DNA from: Acanthaster planci
Taxonomy: Eukaryota; Echinodermata; Asteroidea; Valvatida; Acanthasteridae
Length of the DNA stretch: 27,505 nt
Direction: 5' to 3'
Assembly: GCF_001949145.1 (NCBI RefSeq)
Contig: NW_019091714.1
Coordinates: 110,062-137,566 of the forward strand
Shown in pieces: positions 11,410-20,260 of this stretch. Every line of letters starts with the position of its first letter. The stretch's first letter is position 1. The position numbers were made by a program, and so were the translations under genes. Under the pieces are notes generated by a model. It worked only from the letters and a program-made list of their open reading frames with translations, was not told the DNA's origin and did not search any database.

Positions 11410-11604
11410 TTAGTTAAAATACTGACTAAAAAGATGAGTTTTCAACCGACTTTTAAAAACATCAAGTGTCAATAATTCCCTGACATACAAAGGCAGACTG
11501 TTCTGGAGATAGGGAGCAACAGCGCCAAATGCTCTGCCACCGTACGAGGAGGTCTTTGGAGGGGGGGAAAGCTCCTGCAAAAGCATACGTGATGCAGACC
11601 TCAA
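11410..11604 (-). pseudogene. LINE ORF2 C-terminal segment
   Basis: A 64-residue frame with SYGGRAFGAVAPYLQNSLPL, then VFKSRLKTHLFSQYF before a stop. The pattern 'YG.RAF...AP.LWNSLP...R...SL..FK..LKTHLF' marks the very end of CR1/L2-type ORF2 proteins. It is adjacent to the start of the post-RT region, so the intervening segment has been deleted. Confidence 0.85.
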
Positions 11605-11655
11605 TTGACAAGTGGGTTGATAACNGATCTGAAATGAAGGATTTCAGTTTTCTCA

Positions 11656-12478
11656 TCATTGAACAGCCCAAGCCCTGATCTCACTTACATACTCCTCAAG
11701 GCGGTGGATGGCTCTGGCAGCTTCAGTCCGCTTAAAGATCAGATACACTTGCGTGTCATCAGCATACATGACATGGTTGGCGTTATGTCTGGCCATGATG
11801 TCACTAATAGGGGCAGTGTAGAAGGTGAACAGAGGAGCACCACATACAGATCCCTGTGGAACACCCCATGGCATAAGCTGTGCAGCAGATTCAAAGTCAC
11901 CAATAACCACAGTTTGGAAACGATCTGCAAGGTACGATCGAAACCAGTCAAGGACAGACCCAGTCAAACCGTAGTGATGCTCCAAGCGATCAAGTAAGAT
12001 GGCATGGTCTATTGTGTCGAATGCAGAGCTAAAATCGAGGAGAATAAGAACTGCCTCTTGATGCTCATCAATGGCGAGAAGAACGTCATTCTGAACTCGG
12101 AGCAAAGCAGTCTCAGTAGAATGATGAGATCAATAAGCAGACTGGGCTTTCGCATAAAGATCATTCACTGCGAAATAGTTCTTCAACTGTTGCATACAAC
12201 ATCTCTCACGCATAAAGCTTAGGAGCGACACCGGTCGATAGCTTCCCAATTTGTTTCGATCAAGCTTGGCCTTTTTGATCAAAGGAACAACACGAGCAGA
12301 TTTGAAACTTTGTGGTACAACCCCAGATGACAGGGATAAAAGTTGACGATCTGAGTTATGTTTGGCAGCAAGACGTCGACGCACTTCTTAAGTAGCGTGG
12401 ATGGAATGGGATCCAGTTTACAGCTCTTTGCAGGCGAATCCATAATCACTCTCCCAACCTCAATCTTCAACATTTATA
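11656..12478 (-). pseudogene. LINE reverse transcriptase domain, disrupted
   Basis: Motifs in order: SPAKSCKLDPIPSTLLKK (fingers), SSGVVPQSFKSARVVPLIKK, LGSYRPVSLLSF, then LILLDFSSAFDTIDHAIL (motif A with catalytic Asp), WGVPQGSVCGAPLF (motif B) and YADD at 11755-11766 (motif C, both Asp present). Breaks: a one-base frameshift near 12340 just after ITQIVN; a TGA at about 12130 between AQSAY and SHHSTETALL, where Arg is usual, as from CGA to TGA decay; and a frameshift near 11660 before NDEKTEILHFRS. Active-site residues are intact, but the protein cannot be made. Position 11625 is an unread base (n). Confidence 0.88.
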
Positions 12479-12484
12479 ATAAAG

Positions 12485-12650
12485 TCCAAGATGACATCAT
12501 CATGACATTTACTTATTACTTGGGGACCATCTCTCTGCTAAAGTCCTTTGTTGTACATGTACTGTAAGATCCGAGATTGCTAATTGAACAAAAACTGTGT
12601 ACAAAGTCAAAGTCCAGGCGAGAAAAAAGTGTACAAATTGAATGCATTTT
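12485..12650 (+). repeat. Dispersed repeat, part B, copy 1
   Basis: Shares GATGACATCATCATGACAT, GGACCATCTCTCTGCTAA, ACTGTAAGATCCGAGATTGC and CTGTGTACAAAGTCAA with 13862-13995, at about 70% identity by eye. It begins right at the 5' end of the LINE, while part A lies at its 3' end, consistent with the LINE having split one repeat copy. Confidence 0.55.
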
Positions 12651-13514
12651 TGTAAAAAAGAAAAAAAATATATGTACACTAAGAGCACATGCATGGTTTT
12701 GACCTGATCGGACAAACACTTCAGAATATACATGTACATGTATAATGCTTTTGCTGGCACACAACCAAACTTGGGTCTATGTGACCACTACCCTCCTAGC
12801 TACAGCTGTTACTCTACATACTGATTCCTTTCAGCTTGAGGAATCTGCCCACCCATTTGCCAAAGCATGACAACACACAATTTCCCTGCCACGTGGTTTG
12901 CACGTCGCCAAAGCAATGGTCCCGAAACAGTGTGGGTCCATTATACGCGTTACATACGTGTGCAAAGCATACATGTACACGTACAATATGGCTCTCACCG
13001 CAACAGCTCGAACTCCTACGGGTCACCTTGCTGGCACTACCAGCAAATGGCAATTTATTTTCCATTAGCAGTGCTCAGCGTGTATAAACAATGCAACAAG
13101 CCAAACAACTTGGACAAGGGTAATTCCAGAAATTGGGGGTCTATTTTTTGTGTGTTCCTGTCACATCTTACATATGATTTTGTAAGTTCAGAACACACTT
13201 TACCTGCTAAATAAATAATAATAGTTTGAAATCAATTCCACAGTGATATTTCCATATCAAGTAACAAACGTCAGATGTAACAGGGGCACGAATTTGTCCC
13301 CTAATTTCTGCAATTACAAACAACTGATGCAGATATTTACTCTAGTTTAGATGGGCAACTTCAGACTGTAACTGTCGGGAGTGCTTTTTCCGCTATTTAT
13401 CATAGATTAAAGGTCTTTTCATTACAACTTCCAGTCTGATGGTGTCATCATCCCAAATTTTCAAACAAACGGCAAGCATAAAGGATTATATCAACTAACT
13501 TCAAGCAATTCCAA

Positions 13515-13580
13515 CCAACTTTGCCACAGACATCTATTCAAAATATAATTTTAACAATTTCAACCCGTCACAACAGGGCG
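13515..13580 (+). repeat. Dispersed repeat, part A, copy 3
   Basis: Contains AACTTTGCCACAGACATCTA and TTCAAAATATAATTTTAACA. It is followed 280 bp later by part B (13862), so this appears to be the least interrupted copy of the repeat in the window. Confidence 0.5.
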
Positions 13581-13681
13581 CTCCAAATTTTCATGAAATC
13601 TCTGGTAGATGTTTTGAAGAGTACCATTTGGCTAGAGACTAAAGCAATTTCATATCTTTCACCAATTTTGAATTATAAGCA

Positions 13682-13703
13682 ACTTCCGGTTTCGACCGGA
13701 AGT
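13682..13703. promoter_or_regulatory. Inverted pair of ETS-type sites
   Basis: ACTTCCGGT and ACCGGAAGT, a perfect 9-bp inverted repeat around TTCG. ACCGGAAGT is the optimal ETS-family binding word. It sits inside the dispersed repeat copy, in intron 2. Binding is an inference from the motif alone. Confidence 0.35.
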
Positions 13704-13861
13704 AAGGGTCATGTGACCTTTACGCACACAAGATGAAATGAACATCTCCTTTTATTTACTACCACTTTCCACAAACCTCAAGTCACGGGAAGTCATGGTT
13801 GATTTCATATGGATTTTTAAAGATTAAAATTCAACCATCTTTTAATGGACTGTAGTTCGAC

Positions 13862-13995
13862 ACCTGATGATGTCATCATGACATCACTATTTGAGGACCA
13901 TTTCTTTGTTAAGGTCCTTCTTTGGTGTAACTGTAAGATTCAAGATTGCTACTCGACCAAAAAGGCCTCTTGAAAACTGTGCACAAAGTCAATTA
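13862..13995 (+). repeat. Dispersed repeat, part B, copy 2
   Basis: Same words as at 12485: GATGATGTCATCATGACATC, GGACCATTTCTTTGTTAAGG, ACTGTAAGATTCAAGATTGC, CTGTGCACAAAGTCAA. A weaker third unit follows at 14033-14105 (TATGGTGTAACTTTTATGAA ... CAATCTGTGTAAA) and a fourth partial one at 14155-14215, so the unit is locally repeated. Confidence 0.55.
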
Positions 13996-14340
13996 GGAGG
14001 TCGTCAGTGTATTAGAGTAAACAGTGCTCTTTGGTCTTCCTATGGTGTAACTTTTATGAAGATATATCACTGCTAAGTGACCAAAATGACCCTTGCAATC
14101 TGTGTAAAAAAAATGAATGGCACAAAATGAATATTCAAAATTGCATAATAAATCACATGACATCATAATAATTTCATGCTTCAAGGCACATCTCTGCCTT
14201 AAGGTCTTTGGTTTGTGCAAATTACATGAAAATATCGACTTGCGAGGAAGAACAGGCGAAAAAAAAGAAAAAAATCTTGACAAAAAGAAAACTTCACAAA
14301 AAGAATGCCTTTTTCACAAACTGCAATAAAGCCTCCCTCC

Positions 14341-14525
14341 CCCAAAAATTAAGAAAAATAAAAACAGTTTCAGCCGGTGCAGCACCACCTAAAAAAAATC
14401 AAGAAAACAAAGGCTGTTTCGACTGGTGCCCAAAACGGCTTATTTGTAAAAAAGAATAAGAAAAACAAAAGCTGTTATGGCCGGTGCCCCAACTTAAAAA
14501 CAAAAATTAAAAACAAAAGCAATCT
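14341..14525 (+). repeat. Degenerate A-rich tandem repeat, about 55-bp unit, three copies
   Basis: Three successive units each contain AAGAAAA..AAA, then CTGTTT or similar and a C/GGGTGC core: CAGTTTCAGCCGGTGCA (about 14364), GGCTGTTTCGACTGGTGCC (about 14411) and AGCTGTTATGGCCGGTGCC (about 14470). One strand is almost purine-only between cores. Reading frames across it are lysine-rich artefacts of the A runs. Confidence 0.55.
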
Positions 14526-15449
14526 AAAAAAGTTTTTAAAAAGGCTTGCCCACACTATGTGGAAAAGCAAGAAAATCGAATTTTTTTATTATATTAGGAA
14601 AAAAAAATTTAAATCCCTTTTTTAAAATCATTCTTTTTATGTGGCTTTTGGTCCTGAAGTTCAAGACATGAAACACCATGTGATGACTAAAGGATCCACT
14701 GCTGACTGCTGAGGCTACTAAGTTTGTCATATATTGAATTGTTTACTTCTAATCAAATAACAAAGTTGGCTTAGTACAGTTACATGTACCTGTACCCTGA
14801 AGTATACACAAACTCTTGGTATGAATACACTGTTCATGCAAATCTTGATGATAAAACAAGATGATTACAGATTAATCTTTGTAGTCTTAAATTGGGATAG
14901 AATTCTTGTACTTGTTAAAACATGTACATGCCTTATATAACATTTCAAGAGACTTTATGTAAACAAACAAATAAAAATTGTGTCACATACAACATGGAGA
15001 GCGGTGTACATGTACATGTATACAGAATCAGGTAAATTTTGAGTATGTGTGAAAAGAAAAATTATGTAAAAAATGAACTAATTCTGGTTGTATGCAAATG
15101 TTTTAAAGGCATCAGTACATGTATATCAAATTTAGCAATTTCTTCCTTTCAAATTGCCAAAAGAACAGGTTTCTCTAATGTGATGTTTTAATGATTTTTA
15201 AAAATTTAAACCAATTATTAAATTAATTAATTTAAAGGAAAAACCTTGGCAAGAACATGTCCAGTGTCTGTCCCTCTTCCCACTATGGTGAGGTTAAGAC
15301 ACAATACATGTAGCTATGTCAAAAGTGGAAGACACTTGCGCACAGACCCAGCAGCTCCCAGTCGTTGTGGTCACAGAAGTCAATTTTTGATTTTGAACAA
15401 AATTCTTCATTTCATTTCATGAAATCTATTTAGAAAAAAATTACCCTCT

Positions 15450-15545
15450 GCGAACCAGTAACAGACTTCTGACAACCTAATTCTCAAAACTGGTTGCTAA
15501 CCAGAAAGCAACAGACTTCTGTCAACCTAATTCTCAAAACTGGTG
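15450..15545. repeat. 50-bp direct tandem repeat next to the exon 2 donor
   Basis: ACAGACTTCTGACAACCTAA at 15461 recurs with one mismatch at 15511, followed in both by TTCTCAAAACTGG. The period is 50 bp and there are nearly two copies. It lies within the first 120 bases of intron 2, about 30 bp from the ASZ1 exon 2 splice donor. Confidence 0.75.
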
Positions 15546-15573
15546 TTCTCTCTGAGGATGTTTATGCAAATAC

Positions 15574-15808
15574 CTTGTAATCTGAAAGCTTCCACATCCT
15601 GTAGGTTTCCTCGGCATACTGCTTTCCGAAAGTCATCCAAAATAATTGGAAATCCCTGCCTGTCCCTTTTTGTAGAACTGTTTGCTGATGACTCAGCATT
15701 CCTACCACCCTCCAAGCTCCTGTCATTATCTTGAAATGGAGTTTCTGTTGATGATTTGACTGAACCTACAGTATCCCATTCGGGAACATTTGCAGATGAT
15801 GGTTGCTG
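15574..15808 (-). CDS. ASZ1: ASZ1-like exon 2 (Ser-rich linker and first ankyrin helices)
   Basis: 235 bp, starting after a pyrimidine-rich tract and tag acceptor (an in-frame TAG sits directly before it, so this is a true boundary) and ending CAAG/gtattt, phase 1. It encodes about 78 residues: a polar Ser/Thr/Asn/Glu-rich linker (about residues 1-54 of the exon), then DDFRKAVCRGNLQDVEAF, the helix-turn-helix of a first ankyrin repeat. The 'F+KA...GD/NL..V' pattern is what precedes the first full ankyrin repeat in ASZ1. A 50-bp tandem repeat begins about 30 bp inside the following intron. Confidence 0.82.
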
Positions 15809-17990
15809 CTACAAGAAAGAGTAAATGAAAAAGAAATGGATTGCACAAGCTTACCTGCATATTTATATATTGACACAATTCACAAAATACACAATACACA
15901 ATTCAAAAAACTATTCAGTATCTTTTTTTAAGAGGCACTGAAAAGGCTCCAAATATTTTGACATCTAGGGGTTTTGGAGATAGATTTGCTACCCAAAATC
16001 CAATAAACAATTAGTTTATGGGCCAAAAATCAACACGAGAGAAATAAGGGTAATTTTCTTTCCACAACGAACTGATTTCAGAAATACATGAGGTCAAAGT
16101 TTGTGTTTGTGTTGGTTTGAAGACATAACAGGGAGAAATGCACGACCAGCATGCAGCGAAATACCGGTACATGCAAGCTGGCTTCGTTGTGCCCCAAATG
16201 CATTGAAATGAGGAGTTTTGATGATGTGCAGAAAATACAAAACATAGACATTACTCTTCACAAACCTAAAATCTTTCTCTTAGCTGGTAAAAATAACGGT
16301 GAAATTGGTTTTGAAATAAAGAAGTACGAGTCACTGAAGGTGGAGTGGAACCGTAACATATTTGCGTGGCATACATGTGCACTCATGTGCATGTGCAGTG
16401 GTAACGAGACTATTCATACACCGCAATCAACGTAGAGTATCCAGACTTGTATCAAACAGTCAGTCACGTGTATGTGCGCACATGTGTAGCAACCCACATG
16501 ACTGCCTGATTGCCTGTCTACAGTTTTTAGTGTGTCACAGAAAAAGTGATGAACACACATCGGATTCTAATGGTGAAAGTGAGTGGATTCAATTCCTGTG
16601 ACAGTAACTCTAATTTACTTTTCGATGAATGAGGAAGATGGCATGGAACCTGTCTGTGTTACGGGGTTGTATTCCAAACAAACTGGCGGTGGTCTAGCAG
16701 CACAGTACTGACATGACCAAGGCCATGACGGCAGCTGCATATGTGTTGCTTTTCTAAATGCCGACACTGGGTATTTGTCTAAGCAGTCCTCCAAAATTCT
16801 TTGCATATTACTCCTCTACAACAACTAGGAAGGTTTCAAATCTACCTTGATTGTGTTGAGTGATGTCCCGGAACAATTGATTCAAGGCGTTATGGCACAG
16901 AAACCTGGAGAACACCAACTCTCATTTAACGAGATTCCTGTCCAAAACTACAAACTGCACAAGGCTGGGGTACGTTTTATTTTATGACAAGAACACAACA
17001 AATCATGCACTTCAATCATTAACTTCATGGATGGAACAATCAACATATTGGAACATTGCAATTTTAGCATGCCCTCCACCATGAAACTCGCATGTAAATA
17101 TGCAGTGTCTACAGCCATAGCCCCCCTCCCCCCAACATCCCAGGGTCACCGGCATATCATTGATATAAGGCGCGTTTCTCAAATCAGTGAAAAAGGGTCT
17201 CACAGGAGCCCAATTTTTTGACATGTTTTCGACCATGAAATGAGAAATTTGTCCCATTTTCTCTTGTCAATTTTGAAAGATGGACTTGTCACCTGTAAAC
17301 AAAGCTATAATTGGGGAAAGAAGGGTTTCTTTTCATTCCCTCTTTAACGGATCAATGCAATGATTTTTACATTACTTTTTGTGTATCTTTAACCCTTTTT
17401 CAAAGTATGAAACTGTTTGAAAGCATTTTGGAGTTAAGAGAACTGTGAAGTGCACTTTTCCCAACATTCAAAATTGACTTAGCTTTTTCAAAAAAGTGAG
17501 GGCGATGTTTGTATGATGTACATGTATGTGCATGTAAATCCTAGAACACACTATTCAGTTTACGTGTTTTCTTGTTGAAATTTTGAACCCAAACTTTGCT
17601 CTAACAAAACATTTCTGAGAAAATGTTGCTTGCCGACTTATGGTAATATAACTACGACATTACATTGCCAAAGGAAATGGATAACTTTGACAGCAAAGTT
17701 ACACAAAAATCTGGCAATTTTTTGTGCACAAATCAACACAACATTCAGATTTGGTGCTGTGAACAGTTTTGCTTATGAGTATGCAAATTCATAATAGCAT
17801 AAAAATCAGAAAGGCCCCAAAATACTCCCAAAAAATGACAAAACAAAAATTGAAATAAGGTAAATGTAAAAAAAATTTCAAGGTTTTAGAAAAATATTTT
17901 CTATGATATGGTCCCTGTAAACACTATGCATAAATTGATTTTCATGCTACTATTCTACCTGTATAGAAGTGACACTGCACTGAAGTGTAA
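15809..17990. other. Intron 1 of ASZ1-like gene, left part, no gene recognised
   Basis: AT-rich sequence with no recognisable protein family on either strand. The longest open stretch (94 codons at 16151-16435, plus) has no recognisable motif and no clear splice context. A TACATGTATGTGCATGT cluster lies at about 17519-17535. Confidence 0.5.
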
Positions 17991-17995
17991 CAGAG

Positions 17996-18330
17996 TGTGC
18001 TCCTGATGGATGCCAGTTGATTTTAGCTTTGTGTCTTTTAATTGCATATGCCTCACAGACGCTACACAGGGCTGAGAGGAACGACAGGAACTACTCAGCA
18101 TTTAAGCTTGAGCTTCTGGCCATCCGATGGGCCGTCTGTCAGGCTTTCTGTGACTTCCTCATGGGGAACAAATGCATGATTGTAACTGATCACCAGCCAC
18201 TGAAGTACCTGGATAGTGCCAACTTGAAAGCAATTGAATCCAGTGGGTTCAACAGTTGTCTTCATTTCACTTCAATCTTGAGTATCACCTAGGAAAGAAG
18301 AACAAGGTAGCTAATGTTCTGTCTCAGCTC
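17996..18330 (+). pseudogene. Gypsy RNase H domain, broken
   Basis: IAYASQTLHRAERNDRNYSA, then ELLAIRWAV and MIVTDHQPLKYL: the Glu of 'K.ELLAI' and the Asp of 'TDH.PL.YL' are visible. The usual 'DAS..GLGAVL' Asp at the start is missing. A stop near 18290 and a frameshift separate this from GKKNKVANVLSQLS, the 'G..N.VADALSR' motif that closes the domain. Confidence 0.88.
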
Positions 18331-18723
18331 AGCAACCATTCCAATGAACCTGCCGACAGTCCAGAAGTTTCAGATGTTGAAATCTCCTATGGAGCCATCT
18401 CTGCTATTGCTGGTCTTGTACCAGAGACCACTGTGGTCCCACCAGTGTTGTGTCACCAAATCCGAATCGTAAAGACAAATGGGAGCTGATGCCTGCCTAG
18501 GTATACATCATCTCAGCTGCGACAACTTCAGTGAGATGATGTTGCCCTGAGAAAGGTTAGCATGTATCTTCAAGGGGGGCAGAAACCTACCAGGGATGAA
18601 AGGGCTCAGGAGATGCATGAGGTCCTCAAGATTTTGAAGTACTAGAACCAACTCTACTTCAAGGAAGTTGTACTTTTTTGCCGGTGGAAGTACCCTGATA
18701 GGTCAGAGGGTGAACACCTGGTC

Positions 18724-19660
18724 ATGCTAGCAGTACTCACAGATGTAGTGCTTTGTTATCTTCATGACAACGCTGGGCACTTCAGAGCCAAATGGACTTT
18801 GAAGTTGATAAGGCCCTCTTTTTCTGGCCCAGGATGGAGGCAACTGTCAAGTCGTGGTGTGAGCAATGCAGAAGATGGGTACACTTTGTACAACTGCCCC
18901 ATTGGAAATGCTTGCAGTAGACTTCACTACATTGGAGCCTTTGTCTGATGGATACAAGAAATCCTGATACTTACGGATGTTTTCACCCAGTATGCTTGGG
19001 CAGTGCCAACCAGAAATCAGCGTGCTGAAACTGTGGCCAAAGCCTTGGTCAAACACGTCATAACTCCCTTTGAAGCACCCCTATGGCTACACTCAGACAA
19101 CCGGAAATGCTTTGAGGCTAGAGTGATTTGGGAATAGTGTGCTCTTTGTGGTACTGATCGCTCACACACCACCCCCCCATCATCCCCAGGGGGACAGGCA
19201 GTGCAGTGTTAACAGTTTAACAGAACACTACACAATCTCCTCGTCACACTTCCTGCTGCGAAGAAAGCCGGGTGGACAGACAGCCTTCCACACCTCATTT
19301 CACTCTACAATACGACTCACTCCTCAACTGGTTATGAACTGGTATATCTGATGTTCGGACGTACAGCACGCTTGCCTCAGCATCTCTTGCTAGGGGTAGA
19401 CCATCCTCGAGTGTGTGGATACATCCCTCATCTCTATGTGCTGACGTACTCCAAACGAATTGAGGTGGGGCAGATAGCCACTGAAAACCTGGACAAGAAT
19501 GCTGCAGCAAGGAAAGCCCGTCACAAGGACATCTTTGAGCGCCCCGTCAACCGAGGAGAGTATGTGCTTATACGAGCCAGATCACACTAGGGCAGAGCCA
19601 AGATCCAGCACTATTAGGAACTCAGGCCCTACATGGTGGTTGGGTGCCCATACATTGGCC
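18724..19660 (+). pseudogene. Gypsy integrase, broken, catalytic Glu codon is a stop
   Basis: Zinc region: LHDNAGHF (two His) and, after a frameshift, CEQC (cysteines at 18858-18860 and 18867-18869). Core: first catalytic Asp in LAVDFTTLEP (18920-18922), second in LHSDN (19096-19098), about 59 codons apart as usual. The third residue, Glu of 'QCERFNRTL', is TAA at 19210-19212. The following frame is open through SLPHLISLYNTTPHSSTGYE and MFGRTARLPQHLLLGVDHPR to RGEYVLIRARSH (19590). The C-terminal segment RPYMVVGCPY follows after more stops. No activity is possible. Confidence 0.88.
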
Positions 19661-19999
19661 AGCTGGTCTACAGTCTGTAACTCCTTTGGTAGCAAAGAGT
19701 TCTCTATTGGATGGAGCTTAAACACTGCCCCTGGGAAGTTCACTTCAAACACCCGGAAGCCCCTTCCAAGGAGACCTCATTGTCTGCCTCTCAACTCCAC
19801 CATCAAATAGCAATGCTCAATGGGGAAGATACTTACCTAGGCACCCAAGGCTGATGGGGCTGACATAGCTGCTACAGTGCTACCAGCTGCGGATTAACGT
19901 CCCCCAGTTGATTCTCCAACAGCTCCTCCACAGCAGTGACCCCGCTGTCAAGCTACTGGTCGGTTACTCCAGCACAGACAGACGTATCTCACCAGTCTT

Positions 20000-20260
20000 A
20001 CCCCTACCAGAAGAATCCACACAATGCTGCCCTCCCAGCACTAGCCAAGATGGCTGACAGGATGCATGCGAGAGCCAGGCTTAAACATTATTCACAGAGA
20101 CACAAGCGCCCAATCTACCACCGATGCGGATACCAAGGAGCCTCGCCCACAACCTCGAAGTTCCAGCCATGCAACCAAGGGTAAGCCACCAGTGAGGTAC
20201 AGGTATCAGTCAAGCATCATCCAGCTACTCTACCAAAGCAAGCAGTTGGTTACAAATGAC
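20000..20260 (+). pseudogene. Gypsy pol C-terminal basic tail
   Basis: A frame ends with PRPQPRSSSHATKGKPPVRY, resembling the basic 'RRS.R...G.PP.R' tail after Gypsy integrases. It is low-complexity sequence, so the assignment rests mainly on position behind the integrase. Confidence 0.5.

Larger units (their letters stand above)
11008..12478 (-). mobile_element. CR1/L2-like non-LTR retrotransposon (LINE), truncated and deleted
   Basis: Minus-strand LINE fragment, same orientation as ASZ1. Reading right to left: the part of the reverse transcriptase from the SPAKS..DPIP motif to the YADD box, the beginning of the post-RT region, then directly the C-terminal segment that ends the CR1/L2 ORF2, and a 3' UTR of about 400 bp ending in a TTATTATTATT-type tail. 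The endonuclease, ORF1 and 5' UTR are missing (5' truncation, usual for target-primed insertion). About 250-300 codons between the post-RT region and the C-terminus are also missing. Several stops and frameshifts show it is dead. Confidence 0.85.
17996..20260 (+). mobile_element. Ty3/Gypsy LTR retrotransposon remnant (pol C-terminal half)
   Basis: Plus-strand pol relic, antisense to ASZ1. Order: RNase H, the HHCC zinc region, integrase core, integrase C-terminus, and an Arg/Pro-rich tail. This is the Ty3/Gypsy gene order. Gag, protease and the reverse transcriptase are absent upstream, and no LTR pair or primer-binding site is recognisable. There are many frameshifts and stops. The clean loss of everything before RNase H suggests a large deletion rather than simple point decay. 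Confidence 0.85.

Noticed and set aside
12814-13214. Overlapping open frames on both strands
   Set aside because: Similar lengths on opposite strands and no domain: chance openness.
16151-16435. 94-codon plus-strand frame
   Set aside because: No recognisable domain, Cys/Met-rich from ACATGT/ATGTGC words, and no splice evidence.
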